A DNA stretch of 64,000 bases from Leptodontidium sp. MPI-SDFR-AT-0119 (lineage: Eukaryota > Ascomycota > Leotiomycetes > Helotiales > Leptodontidiaceae): positions 1,550,001 through 1,614,000 of the forward strand of contig JAHLEZ010000006.1 of assembly GCA_020726505.1 (NCBI GenBank), written 5' to 3'. Shown piece after piece: positions 11,511 through 22,768 of the stretch. Each line of letters starts with the position of its first letter. Within the stretch, counting starts at the first letter, position 1. A program made the position numbers and the translations under genes. The notes beneath the pieces were generated by a model. That model saw nothing but the letters and a program-made list of their open reading frames with translations. It was not told the DNA's origin and did no database searches.

Positions 11511-12356
11511 ATGTCTTTTCATCTCTTCACGTCTTTTCCACCTGAGATACAAGGTTTGATCGTCGAAGCATGTCCACCAAATGATCAGATTTGCCTCCGC
11601 CTAACATGGTAAATTCAAATCTCCTTTGTCGCCAACCATCAAGTGCTAACAATTCAAAGTAAATCTCTCTATTACACCCCCGTACCAAAAACAGCAATTT
11701 CACTAGAGACAACCGACCTCGGCACCTCCTCTCTCTGCGGCAAAACCACCTCCTCGGATTGGACAAGTCGCTGGACCCATCGCCAAAAATGCCATAAACT
11801 CTCCTACGATGCGATATGCGCGCGAAATAAACAACTCGGAAAACCCACACCCGAAATGAAGAAAAAGTGTAGGACGAGATGGTCGTCGCATCATTGCGAG
11901 TGTTTCACTAGAAGGATGAGATTGCATCTGAGATTGAAATCATGGATGCCGAGGGGTTTGAATTATTGTGGGACTTGTGCGAAGTTTACTAAGAGGAAAA
12001 GGAGCCATAATGGGAGATGTGAGTCGGGGATTTCCTTCTCTGGCTACTGGCTTTGGTTCTCCAACTTGTTGAAAGTCGTGTGCTTATGTTTGCCAGGTTA
12101 TCACGGGCAGCCTAAGGAGAGGAAATCAGGAAATCATTTCTGGACGCATACTTCGAGAGGAGGAGCTTTCGGTCGTAAGATCTGGAAGAAGTGGTTTAAT
12201 AATCGTGCCATGAATAAGCTGGAAGCGAGACTCGCCTCGGAGAGGCAAGCTGTGCAGAGGAATGGGAGTCAGAGGTATTCTTTGCGGAGGTTGGAGCCGA
12301 TGGATGTTGATACGACGGAAGTGAGAGATAGTAAGAGTTCTTCTTATCGTTGGTAG
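11511..12356 (+). CDS. F-box-like protein, 238 aa
   Basis: Three exons, 11511-11608, 11660-12018 and 12097-12356, give 238 aa. The N-terminus matches the F-box pattern used by many helotialean proteins: FTSFPPEIQGLIVEACPPND followed after the first intron by LTCKSLYYTP. The intron sits inside the 'L-T-C-K-S-L' signature, which is a strong argument for the join. The rest has paired Cys/His residues (HHCECF, NYCGTC), a basic middle, and a Trp-rich segment near the C-terminus. F-box proteins dock substrates to SCF ubiquitin ligases. No substrate domain (WD40, LRR) is present, so the role is open. Introns start GTAAAT and GTGAGT. Confidence 0.68.
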
Positions 12357-12990
12357 AGGATGGAATTGGTGGGTAAATTGTGGAATGGGAAAGGGGTGAT
12401 TTTCAGGGAAAACAAACTGTTTTGTAAGAGATCTGACGAATTTACGGCATTATGATTGTTAAGGCTACCTTTTTAACTTTGCTTTCAATGCATTTTACGT
12501 AGATCGAGCGAAATGAAAATCTTTCTGTCTGAATTGTCGTGTTGACTCGTTCAATTGTCAACACATCTGGGGGCATTGAAGTACATATTAACCGCCTTGA
12601 CTTTTACTTCCACCGACTAACAGTGTCAAACAAGAGCTATGGAATTTCCTACTGGACTGCCTGATTTCACATGCGATCAGATTGGCTCCCTTGGCTTTGA
12701 TATGTGATTTTATACGTACTTTATTGTTTGTGGTAGTGTGGAACCATGATGGACGAGTATTCTTAGCATCTCAATCAGTAAATTCAGATGATCAGTAGCA
12801 CTGAGTTTTGTAGAAACTTCTAACCTCTTTTTGTCAAAGTTGTGCCTGATTATGACAAAACAACAAATCAGTTTGAACCTGAATTCGAATTTTGTTGACA
12901 ATGGCTAAGCGAGGCCAATTCAGTCCTCTCCATTCGAATGGAAAAAATCAAACAACAGCAGATTGATACCTATTCAGAGTAAAAGCCAAG
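12357..12990. other. intergenic
   Basis: About 630 bases of AT-rich sequence between two co-directional genes. No feature recognised. Confidence 0.5.
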
Positions 12991-13651
12991 ATGTCTCTCT
13001 CCGATATCTCACCAGACGTCTCGCCAGATATCAAGCTAGCACCAAAGATGCTTCAAAAACTAGCGAGAGTCGTCCCGCGAAAATTGAATCCCAACAACAA
13101 ACCTGTCCTTGACTGGCTCAACGGAGTCAACCACCCTTCCCTCTTCCCCCGATTCCGAGTTCTTGTGGTCTGTGAAGCGGAGAGAAAGATCTTCGATCTG
13201 ATCAAGATTGTAAGTGATATCATGTGACATCTTGTACACATTTGCATCTTGTGCACATTTGCTGACCATCTGTACTTTACAGCTGGTTCAAGGCCAGGTC
13301 TTCTCGACCCATCAACCTCTCGTCCCAGAGCCAATTGATGGCGAAGTCGGTCCCATCTCTCCTTCTGCTCGCAAGACCAAGCCAGAGATCGCTCCCGCCT
13401 TCGTTCACGAAGTCACTCTCGATGGCCATACCATCGTTATCGAGTGGATCGTTGCCAAGGAGGAGATCTCGACTGGACAGGTCTATATCCTCACCTTCCC
13501 AGTCGACGAGAGACTTCTGGGCCCGGGCTTCACAATCGAGGAGTACGAGGTGCCGTTCTTGTATGCGGTGAATAGGATTCTGGAGGAGAGGGGTATGACG
13601 GGTGGATGGATGAAGAAGGCGAAAGCTACAGTTGCCAATTTGGCACTTTGA
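12991..13651 (+). CDS. hypothetical protein, 195 aa
   Basis: Two exons, 12991-13209 and 13283-13651, join in phase 0 across a GTAAGT...TTACAG intron and give 195 aa. The protein begins MSLSDISPDVSPDIKLAPK and has no signal peptide or membrane segment. The centre is rich in beta-type sequence ('VHEVTLDGHTIVIEWIV', 'GQVYILTFPVDERLLG'). I do not recognise the family. The intron is canonical and the frame ends in a compact basic C-terminus (WMKKAKATVANLAL). Confidence 0.6.
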
Positions 13652-14466
13652 GCTGGGCTGGGCGAATGTTGGTATTTGCGGGCAGTTCATTGCTTTGGAA
13701 GCATGGATGTTGAGGGACGAAGTGGGATGTTCAATGGGGAGATGTACTTGACTCGAGTTGATGCTTTGAATGGTAACAAACCTTATTCATCAACAAGTTT
13801 TCCGTTGTTCCGTCGTTGTCGAATTCGAGATTCCCACTTGGCGGCGGGAGTGGTGGAGTTTAAAAACCGGACCGCCTACGTAGCTCTGCAGATCCGGATG
13901 AGGCTCGAAGAATCTCGTGATGTTTCTTAGGATAAGTGGTTTTATACTATTGGAGTACTTCTGGTAGCCCTAATATCTTCGATAGGCAACTTAAAATACT
14001 TCTTGGATCTACTCCATGAAGTGGGAAGTTCATAAAAGTTCTGAGCTGTCCGTAAAATCTCTTAGAGTGTAGATCACGTGGTATCGCCACTGGCCTCTTC
14101 CCACCTCATTATCTAGTCAGGGTCTAGCAAAACATCTCGCTCGGCAGTATTATCCGCACCAGCAACAAATATGGGTCACCAACCACAAGTGGAATTGAGA
14201 AATATGGGGTTTTTCTTGCAACGATGAATCGAATTTGACCGAGAATTCCTTCACGTCCATCACGGTCCTATCTCGGTGCCCCTGTGTTATGACGATGGAG
14301 GGAGATAGGAACCCTCGGCATCAGGCCATGATGTTGAGGATCCACAAATATCTGAGTCTCTTTTAATATTCCTTGCTTTAATATCTCGATCCTTCGTTCT
14401 CAATGGGTTTCTCTGAAATAAAGATTTTGGATTTTTCGACTATTCGGCTCTTCACAATTAAATACA
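13652..14466. other. intergenic / promoter of the MFS gene
   Basis: About 800 bases. An AT-rich stretch just upstream of 14467 fits a promoter or 5' UTR. An open frame at 13676-13930 has no recognisable sense. Confidence 0.45.
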
Positions 14467-16200
14467 ATGGCAGAAATACACCAACATACACCTACGATAC
14501 CTGGAGCAGAGAACAGAGGAGATAACTCGAATCCAACTTCCACAAAGAATTCATCAACGGCAGACCTCCTTCCAGACACGAAACAAGAAGAAAATCCAAC
14601 CAAGAACAACAGTAAAGGTCGACTAGCGGGAGGGTCTTTCCTGAACGACTTACAAGGAAATGAATCGGCCGGCTCAGAAGATGGACCTTTGACGGAAGTG
14701 AACATCGATATGCCGCTCACATTGACGGAGATCATTACGAAAGACAACCAGGAATACATACTTCTGAAATTTACCGATGGCGATAAACAAGATCCATTCA
14801 ATTGGAGCAATGGGAGGAAAGCTTGGATCACCCTCCTACTGTGTTTCATGACATTGTTCATCGGTCTTGCAACAACAGCATACAGCAGCGGAATCAACTC
14901 CATGGTCGACGATCTTGGTGTGTCTACAGAACTAGGACAGTTAGGACTCTTCTGTTTCAATATGGCGTGCGCACTTGCGCCTCTTTTCCTGGCACCGTTT
15001 TGCGAACTCGTCGGTCGAAGAGTCGTTTACGTTGGAGCATATGCTCTGTTCGTGGTTTGCTTCATTGGCTTGGCGTTGGGGAAGAATATCGCTACAATCC
15101 TGGTCATGCGAACCCTTTCCGGTCTCTTTGGATGTGTAGGGACGATTCTGGTCGGAGGCACATTCAGTGATATCTACCGACCTGACGAAAGAGCAACTCC
15201 AATGGCGTGTTTTTCGTACGTGGCGATTCTAGGAACAGTTGGTGCGCCAATCTATGCTGGCTTCATCAATGAAACCATTGGCTGGCGATGGATCGAGGGT
15301 GTCCAAGGACTCTCAAACATTCCATTGCTTCTCATTATACTCGTATCACTTCGAGAGACACGCGGTGGGGTTACCCTTCACAAACGAGCCAAAGCTCTCC
15401 GAGCCACCACAAGAGACGAGCGATACAGAGCCCAGATGGACCTCGAAGCTAAAAACATCAGCGAGATGCTCCACAACTCCTCCATTAAAGCCGTCCATAT
15501 GCTTGCCACCGAACCCGTCGTCTTCGCCTTCGGTCTATGGATCGCATTCGCCTGGTTCGTGACCTTTCTCTTCCTCTCAGTCATCCCAATCACTTTCCAA
15601 GAAAAGCGCGGATGGTCCGAAGGAGTCGCTGGTCTACCCTACATCTCTCTCTGCATCGGCGTCACTATCGGCTTCGCTCTCAACTTCCTCCAAATCCGCA
15701 AATACAAATCAATTCTCAAGTCCCGCGATCGTAAGATCCTCCCAGAATCTCGACTCTACGGCGCCATGTTCGGCGCTGGATTCCTACCCGTCGGCCTTTT
15801 CATCTACAGTTTCACGCAGTACGGATATCTCCCCTGGATCGCACCAACCATCGCCCTGGCGCCAATTTCGATGGGGATCTTCTTCATTTTCGAGTCGACG
15901 TATAGTTTCACATCCGACTGCTACGGAGAGAATTCCTCATCCGCCATCGCGGGGCAGGGCTTGATGAGAAATACACTCGGGGCTGTAGCGCCATTATTCG
16001 CTAACCAGTTCTTCCATAATGTTGGGAGTCAGTATGCTGGTCTTATTCTTGCGCTTGCAGGGGCGATGTTGACGCTTATTCCATTTGTGATGTTTAAGTA
16101 TGGGCATAAGCTGAGGGAGAGATCGAAGTTAGCAAGTTCGCAGAAGGGTGGTGACGAGCAGAAGGAGAAGACTGGTCTTTACACTTCGCCGATGGTGTAG
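14467..16200 (+). CDS. MFS transporter, DHA1 (drug:H+ antiporter-1) type
   Basis: An intronless gene of 577 aa. Residues 1-~115 are a polar cytosolic tail ending in the DPFNWS motif (109-114), typical of fungal DHA1 polyamine/multidrug transporters. Twelve hydrophobic segments follow. Family signatures include the motif-A region ELVGRRVVYVGAYALF after TM2, a Gly-rich TM5 region ('YVAILGTVGAPIYAGFINE'), the 'IGWRWIEGVQG' loop, and 'LRETRGG' at the end of the first half. A basic amphipathic central loop (~300-345) separates the halves. The expected function is proton-coupled export of drugs or polyamines at the plasma membrane. Substrate cannot be read from sequence. No gene cluster context is evident. 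Confidence 0.88.
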   Translation: MAEIHQHTPTIPGAENRGDNSNPTSTKNSSTADLLPDTKQEENPTKNNSKGRLAGGSFLNDLQGNESAGSEDGPLTEVNIDMPLTLTEIITKDNQEYILLKFTDGDKQDPFNWSNGRKAWITLLLCFMTLFIGLATTAYSSGINSMVDDLGVSTELGQLGLFCFNMACALAPLFLAPFCELVGRRVVYVGAYALFVVCFIGLALGKNIATILVMRTLSGLFGCVGTILVGGTFSDIYRPDERATPMACFSYVAILGTVGAPIYAGFINETIGWRWIEGVQGLSNIPLLLIILVSLRETRGGVTLHKRAKALRATTRDERYRAQMDLEAKNISEMLHNSSIKAVHMLATEPVVFAFGLWIAFAWFVTFLFLSVIPITFQEKRGWSEGVAGLPYISLCIGVTIGFALNFLQIRKYKSILKSRDRKILPESRLYGAMFGAGFLPVGLFIYSFTQYGYLPWIAPTIALAPISMGIFFIFESTYSFTSDCYGENSSSAIAGQGLMRNTLGAVAPLFANQFFHNVGSQYAGLILALAGAMLTLIPFVMFKYGHKLRERSKLASSQKGGDEQKEKTGLYTSPMV

Positions 16201-17270
16201 ATAAAGATCATTTGAGTAGCACCAACGATTTAGCGGGGTATTTATACGGATTAGATCAGTCCCGAACCTATTTGTAAAACTCATGAGAAGAAAGGTTGAA
16301 GGAAATTTGTCATTTCAGGGAGTTTTCATGAATAATTAGGGCGTTGTAAGATAATATAGGTATTGGAGCAAAGCATTGCAGGAGTTTTAGGAAGGGTGGT
16401 AGATACAGACAATGAGACATGAATTTCCTTTCCAATCCTCATACGAAGTGATTCGAAGGATGGCAGCTCCCCCAAACGAGCCTCCAAAGACAAGAAATAT
16501 CACTTCTTCCATGTAAACACGAGGGCTGAGACAATTCCAGGTGGCGAAGACAATGACTAGATTGTCTCAAATAAGCTGATACGGGTTTCACGAGTGGCAT
16601 GGCTTGCCCTCGTCGTTATTGGGGGGTTTTCACGTCCCCACCTAAATCGGCTAATTTTTCAAGACTGTGTTGGTAGCCAAGTCGAGATATGTATTTTAAA
16701 AGAATAATTAGGCTTTTTGAAGTCATTTGCAGTCATCAGTTATTAACTTAGGGCCCAGCTTGGCTCACGTCGCTCAAGTGATGGTGGAAAGGCTCGATCT
16801 CGCTTAATTCTCTCGTCGAGCAACGTACAAAAGCAACGCGTCGAGTCAAGTACTTCGAATTGATCCCAAAAACGAAAACTGAATCTTCGAGATCCTCAGG
16901 AGGTCTATAGGTCTTCCGTTTTCCTTCAACCCCATTGCCTCCAATGCGCTTTGGCTGAGTTTTTACTGGCCCTCTGTTCTTCGATGCAGATTGAAAAACA
17001 TGCAGGAGGAAAATCCACCAAGGAACAAGCAGAAGGCTGGTGTCAGTGCATCCGCCGTTGAAAATATGACTGTCTTTACCACAGACCTGGTATGTTTGAC
17101 CACATTCATTACTTTCTTTACAATGTTAACCTCACCACTGCTCTCGCGCCTCCCTCAAGTGTCGAGTTTTAGTCCGTATGTCCCCCAAACTCCAGGCAAT
17201 ATCTCCTGGCACACATTGATGTCTGATGCACTCCAAGGATTTAGTTGCTTAGCTAATACTTTTGCTTAGG
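16201..17270. other. intergenic and possible 5' UTR of the homeodomain-like gene
   Basis: About 1.07 kb. A frame at 16991-17090 followed by a GTATGT donor and a TTGCTTAG acceptor directly before the ATG at 17271 fits a spliced 5' leader. Joining that frame to the next exon does not stay open in the coding frame used below. Confidence 0.4.
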
Positions 17271-18419
17271 ATGGCCAATTCGCAGTACCTGGGCTACGAG
17301 CCGCAACCAAAAAATACCGTCGACAAATTGAAAGAGGAGCAACTGGGCCGTTGTATGGCGCGGTAAGCCACCATTCTTCCTCAAATTTGAAGCTATTCTG
17401 ACGTGAAACCCAGTTTCCACCTTAGAATTCCCTAGTGGAGTAGCCTCTACCATGAACATACCACAAGCCGAGGAGCTGAATCCTGAAGCCGCAACGAGGC
17501 AGCAACCAAATCCACTTCCAAAACCTCCCGTCCAGCCCAAAAATCCAAAACACTCCAGAAGACCGAGTACAAGAAAGGGATACGGGCCAAAAACGCCAGA
17601 AATTTCTGCTCTTTTGAAAGCAAGTTTCGAAAACAATGACAACCCCGATAACGCAGGGGTAGAGAGAATCGTCGTCGCAACAGGGATGGGGCGAGCAAAA
17701 GTCAAGGTATGTAACCACTTCTCTGAACATCGACACATGGAGATCAATAAATTCAAATTCTAATTGTGTAAACAGAAGTATTTCTCCGACCAAAGGATAC
17801 TGGCCCGGAAACACCCCTGCTCCGAGCTGGAGCTACAGAAACTGATGATGAAGCCCAAGACTCAGAGATGAGCAACTCGACTCGAAGATTATCTCCATCC
17901 ACCATTGAAGGAGCATTTCATGCAGCACCAGTTGTTCAGTGCGAGGATTCTCGAGTCCACCATCCAGTACTCAACACTCTCCATCCATACGCTGATATGA
18001 AGAAAGAGGACATCTTGAAGAGCATCTAAGGGGATACCGATCACGAGAAATCTCAGATTCAAGTCCTCAATGAAGATATGGCCCAAATGGAGGTAGATCC
18101 CTCTCATTTTGCCGACATTTTAGAAGATGTCAGCTTCCGCCGTCTTGCTCACGAAGCTCGCATAGCTAGGTTGACATACATGCTGAGAGAAGTGAGCAAA
18201 TTATCAGATATTCAAGGTAACGAGAATACTGCTGTGCATGCAGGTATACTTGCAGATCCAGACATCTATAGTCTTGAGCTAGTAGAGCCTCACCACCAAT
18301 CTATCATTTCCAAGTTCAAGGATCGCATCGATGATGCTTCCGATATCGTAGACAATCTCAATGTCTTTACTTCATCGAAGTCCCCGAGCCTGTCTACAAG
18401 CCAATTACGAGGTTATTAA
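17271..18419 (+). pseudogene. homeodomain-like protein gene, interrupted
   Basis: Exons 17271-17352, 17414-17706 and 17776-17871 give a 156-aa frame. Residues ~80-135 resemble a homeodomain: an L/F hydrophobic helix-1 pattern (ISALLKASF), a spacer, then 'VERIVVATGMGRAKV' and the recognition helix KVKKYFSDQRILARK. The W-F-x-N-x-R signature is present as Y-F-S-D-Q-R, so the usual Asn51 is Asp, as in some ZHX/HOMEZ-type homeodomains. The frame then stops at TGA 17869-17871. A second frame starting around 17790 runs on with matching sense (TGPETPLLRAGATETDDE) to 18419, broken only by TAA 18027-18029. The simplest reading is a longer gene with one frameshift near 17795-17815 and one nonsense change (CAA to TAA). 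An alternative is a genuine short protein plus unrelated downstream sequence. Confidence 0.5.
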
Positions 18420-19323
18420 TTGCACCTTGTGGAGCGGCGGGCTAGACTGCTTGTTTATCGTCTTGCTTTAGTATCTTGCGGAGCCCGGTATTACGATTCC
18501 TCGCCCATCAGTAGCGCTCCTGCCTCTTGATGATTCGAATATCGATACTTAGGGTTTTGTAATGATAGGCTGTATTGCGTTTGTTAGGAAGTTAGGCGTT
18601 AAGAATATTTGCTTTCAGGCGCTCAGCTCGTCAGGCAAGGAGAATTGAGGACAGAAATAGAGATGAGGAGAACCTGTACAGTGGCCCGAACAGATAGACA
18701 GGAATTCTTTCTGCAGTGAGTAGCTGAGGTATCAATGAATTTGTGTTTGGCGCCTTGAGGTTCAGTTTTGTGAGTTTCTGAGGTGGGTGGGATGCAAGAG
18801 CAGTAGCTTAACCCACTTGCATTGAATTGCTACAACGTATCTATGCCTTTACTACCAAGAAACTGACAGACTGTTCTTTTGAATATCATTTAAAACAGTT
18901 GTATTGATCGATTTCAATGCCTCATATTCTCTGCTTCTATCATGATTGAGTGCACGAATTCTCGCAGACGAGGATATGGCTAGATTGACCCAAGATCTAG
19001 AATAGGCAGAAAGATTAGAATGAATCCCGTCCAAACACTTCAACTTCCATAGCTACCACACATAGATTGGCCTGAATCCGTTCGTGGGCTCGGGTAGTGA
19101 ATAGCGGAAGGGTAATCAATCTTGGTCGGGGGTGAAAGCACTAGCGTGGCCTTCCTTCCTACAAAAGCACCCTTTGCTTCCTCTACCCCACGACCTTTTT
19201 TGAAAACACAAAAAACCCGAACCTCCTTTCAACAAGAAAGGAGTCTCCCCCTCCTAGTGGGAACTCCCACGAACAGTAAGTGCCTGCTCTGCTAACACTC
19301 TGTTTCCTTTTCCGATCGCAGAC
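18420..19323. other. intergenic
   Basis: About 900 bases between co-directional genes. No protein sense on either strand. A pyrimidine-rich leader immediately precedes the ATG at 19324. Confidence 0.5.
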
Positions 19324-21114
19324 ATGGAAGAACGCAAGTGGACCAAAGTTGAGAGTGCTGTCAAAGGCTCGAATGCTGCTAATCCGCTAGCTATCGTCGA
19401 TGACGATATTGTGGTAAGTGTCGACTTATTCGAAAGTTGCGCGTTTCTGACAACAATAACAGGATTTGACCGATGTTACTCCGCTGAGCCGCCGCCGTGA
19501 TTCCACATTCACCCTAATTTCTTTGAAAGGGAATCCCAACCCTGTATGTCATCCGAACATTCGAGGAGAGTATTGTCCCAGACTCATACAAGACTGGGGT
19601 ATTGAGACGTCTACTAATTACATTTGGATTCTCAGATGTCACGTCTGAGGCAAAAGAATGCTCAAGCTACAATCGACTTGACTTCAGATTGCGAAGAACA
19701 AAGCGCAGACACTCAGGTCAGTCATTTATATTACAGAATCAGTTTCTTTTATGGGTCTCTTGTAGAAAAACCGACACATACTTCTAGCCTGTATCAAAGG
19801 ATGCAAACCGTGTCGTTGATCTCTCAACCCCTGTATCGAAGACCAAAGCCCATGAGTACAACAGTGACGGTGAGGATTCGAGCGATTCGGATTTGCCACC
19901 GAGAAGCAATGCTAGAGGTATTGCACTCTCATGCAAGCACTGTCGTCAACAGAACCTCTGGAAGACTTGCAATCGCAGAGTCGAAAACCCGTGCCGCAAG
20001 TGTGTTGAAGATGGAAGAGAGTGCGTGGCCCAAGACTCACACCTCGACAACGGGAAGAAGAGAAAATCTTCGCCTTCAGAAATTGGAGAGGTATCTAATC
20101 TCCCATCGTTCATAACTGATTCCAGAAACTAACCAGGCATAGGGTCGGTTTCCCAAGAAGACAGCATCTGAACCTTCCGAGGTCTACCTGCCAGTGAGTG
20201 TATCTGTCATGGTCGATATTCTGGAAACATGCTAACATATTAAGACCAGTGCAAATAGTGACCCTGTTGCTGAGAAATTGCCAGCCAGTCAACACATTTC
20301 CAGCCGCAATATGATGGCTAGACCAGGAAATCTTGGCATGTCGCAACAACCATCCCCATCAACCATGGCTTCCAAGGGTTCATCTCAAAGTCTCGAAATC
20401 TCAGAAAGTATGAAATCATTCGGTCGTCAGTTCTCTACGAATCGCCTTGTATACGGATAACCTCAGCCTCTGAATAAGCAGATCCGTCCAGGCCCAGCTC
20501 CAGTAAATACGGATTTCAAAGGCGGGCCATGTGGCTTCCCTCGTGGACCCAGTCAAAACACTGATATGGTCCCAGGTCAACCCCTTGTGAACGCCAATTT
20601 CTCATACGGACAACCCCCCAACCAGCGTTCAGATGGCCCAAATGCTCAACTTAATCCTGGTCCAGCTCGTGCGAATTCGGGCTTCAGCGACGTGCCATTT
20701 GGCTTCCCCAACGGATCCCACCAAAACTCCCAGAATCAACCAAGCACGCATGCTCAAGCTCAAAGTTTTATGGCTGCAGCTGCGAGTACAATTCAATCTG
20801 GTCATAATTCTGGATTCCAGCAACTATCTCCTTTCGCCGGCCCTATGCTATCGCAAGAAGCATTCATGTCATTCGACCAGTTATTCGCTTCCATTACTGC
20901 ATCGATGCAACATCAAAACCTTGGGTTGCAGCCCGGACAGGAAATTGAAAACATCACTCCACCTACGACTGCCAACAGAGAAGCTCGGTTAAAGTTAATC
21001 CAAGCTCAAGCAACAAAAGGACTCAACTGGCGACCAGCGTCTTGCCGAAACCCTACAAGCATGGAAGATCGAGAAGCTGTTCTGGAGTGCTCGTTTGAGA
21101 GCAATCTAGAATAG
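19324..21114 (+). CDS. Zn-cluster-like (variant Zn2Cys6) nuclear protein with an in-frame TAA
   Basis: Exons 19324-19413, 19463-19543, 19636-19716, 19788-20090, 20143-20193 and 20245 onward, all in phase 0 with GT-AG ends. A Cys-rich motif lies at residues 133-163: C133-x2-C136-x8-C145-x7-C153-x2-C156-x6-C163. This is the fungal Zn2Cys6 pattern except that the second spacer is 8 rather than 6. It is preceded by an acidic Ser stretch and followed by a basic KKRK patch, which fits a DNA-binding regulator. The frame stops at TAA 20458-20460 (273 aa). The same frame is then open for another 217 codons to TAG 21112-21114 and is Gln/Pro/Asn-rich like a transactivation region. Either the TAA is a real nonsense change (CAA to TAA), or a very short intron of 30-33 nt (GTATAC 20449 to AAG/CAG at 20478/20481, in phase) removes it. 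Confidence 0.55.
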
Positions 21115-22768
21115 TATTTTTGATTTCCAGGCCTTTGTAGAATGGGAAGCAGAAGTTCAGATCCCATCAGGTGCACCACCGGCACACTCCAGGCCAGGTT
21201 GACATGGACCGTAGAGCTATCCGAATGCTTACAGGGACCATAAGTTTTGCTTTCTAATGATTTTGACAAGTTGTTGATCTTCGCAATCTATGCTTGCTTG
21301 CGGACCTTGGACGCAGTTTCTGGCTGGCGAAAGAGCATACACTTTATTGCTTTTTTATTTCTTACAAATTCGGGGGACTGGCATCAACGGCGATGATGGA
21401 GCCCTCTGAAATCTGGATTCGTCAACGAGCGATGAAACTATCAGCTCCTCAATGAACATGGTCTCCACTGTGTCTGAGGTCCATCAGTCTTTGCGCCACA
21501 AGCTTCTTGCATCTTGCATTTGGAAGTTGGCTGCTTTGCATAATTGGCGAGGCGAGATATGCACATTTTCCTTCTATCAAAAAATTGGTTGGATTGGTAC
21601 TGAAACTGTTGATAGAGAGAGAAGACTTTAGAGTCTGTCTCTGAGCGATGAACTTTGCATTAAAATAAAGTTTATTTGAAACCATTTCCATTTCGCCGTG
21701 ACTAGAACAGAGTGATACCGAAGAACAATAATGTCCTCAGGTGTCTCCTCAAGCTCATAAACATGGTGGATATGATGAATTTATCAGATTGCTGGTATGG
21801 TGGGCTCGTACGATCGAGGAATATAGCTTTATTTCGGGTGCAGAAAACATGTTCAGACTTTCCACACAATCTGCAGACTTGAGACTCCAAATAAACTCTG
21901 CAAGCTCTGACACTCTATTTTTGTCCAGATGTAGGGATCGCTTAGAAGAGTCAACTTGGATGACACATCTGTGCCTGATGACAACCGTATTCCCCGATGT
22001 GATATCGCCTCAAATTCACACGGTGAGAGTTATCGGCTTGTGTCTCGGATAAGCGAGACAAGGTAAACGCAAATTGCGGTCAATTCGGGCACGGTACAAA
22101 TGTTCTAAAGTCACAAGATTTGCTCAACACTTTCACTACGACTTTCCTTGGATGCTCGAACTACCGGCGTAGATATTATAACTGCGACTTTCCTTAGATA
22201 TCCGCACTAGTCGGGTGGACTTCATCCAAAGTCATGGGATTTGCTCGACTTTCCTTGGATCTCGCGTAGATTTTATAACTGCGACTTTCCTTAGATATCT
22301 GCACTATCTTGGTGGACTTTAAAGTCATAGGATTTGTTCGGTACTGTGACTTTGATTTTACTTTAATGTCCGCACCACCTAGATAGACTTCGTGTAGTGA
22401 AGAGTATCCAAACGTCCCCGATTGTGAGACGTGGACTATGCTGGTTAGCAAATTAGCTCCGATAAACAAAGGGTTATCTCATGAAGGATGTAAAATGGGC
22501 GATAGTGGCAGCCTTACCATTCACCAGAATTACGACTTATTCCACGAAGAATCCTTGCTCGACGTGTATGACTGTGCACAGGAATACGACAGTGCATTCC
22601 TTCGGGGCAAGCCATTGAATAATTCCACAGCCGAGATCACGCCTCGCTTAGCATTTTAGGTCGCCCCTCCCAAATACTGTAACGAACACCTGCAAATACT
22701 TTTCTTCCCTCAACAAGTACAGTATCAACAACAGCGCCACCACCAAGACTCTCAACTCTCAACCAGCC
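21115..22768. other. intergenic with degenerate tandem repeat
   Basis: About 1.65 kb without a supported gene. It contains the three-copy repeat listed separately. The final 100 bases are a pyrimidine/AC-rich leader for the AT-hook gene. Confidence 0.5.
22107..22395 (+). repeat. degenerate tandem repeat, three copies
   Basis: Three copies begin with aaagtca and a 'gatttg' block at 22107, 22228 and 22321. They share blocks such as gcgactttccttagatat and ataactgcgacttt, and lengths shrink from about 120 to 93 to 75 bases. Copies have diverged by substitutions and small deletions. No coding frame is maintained across them. Function unknown. Confidence 0.65.

Noticed and set aside
16991..17269. 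Coding first exon upstream of the homeodomain-like gene
   Set aside because: A plausible donor and acceptor exist, but joining the frame leads to a stop after the next exon and does not reach the homeodomain frame. Kept as possible 5' leader.
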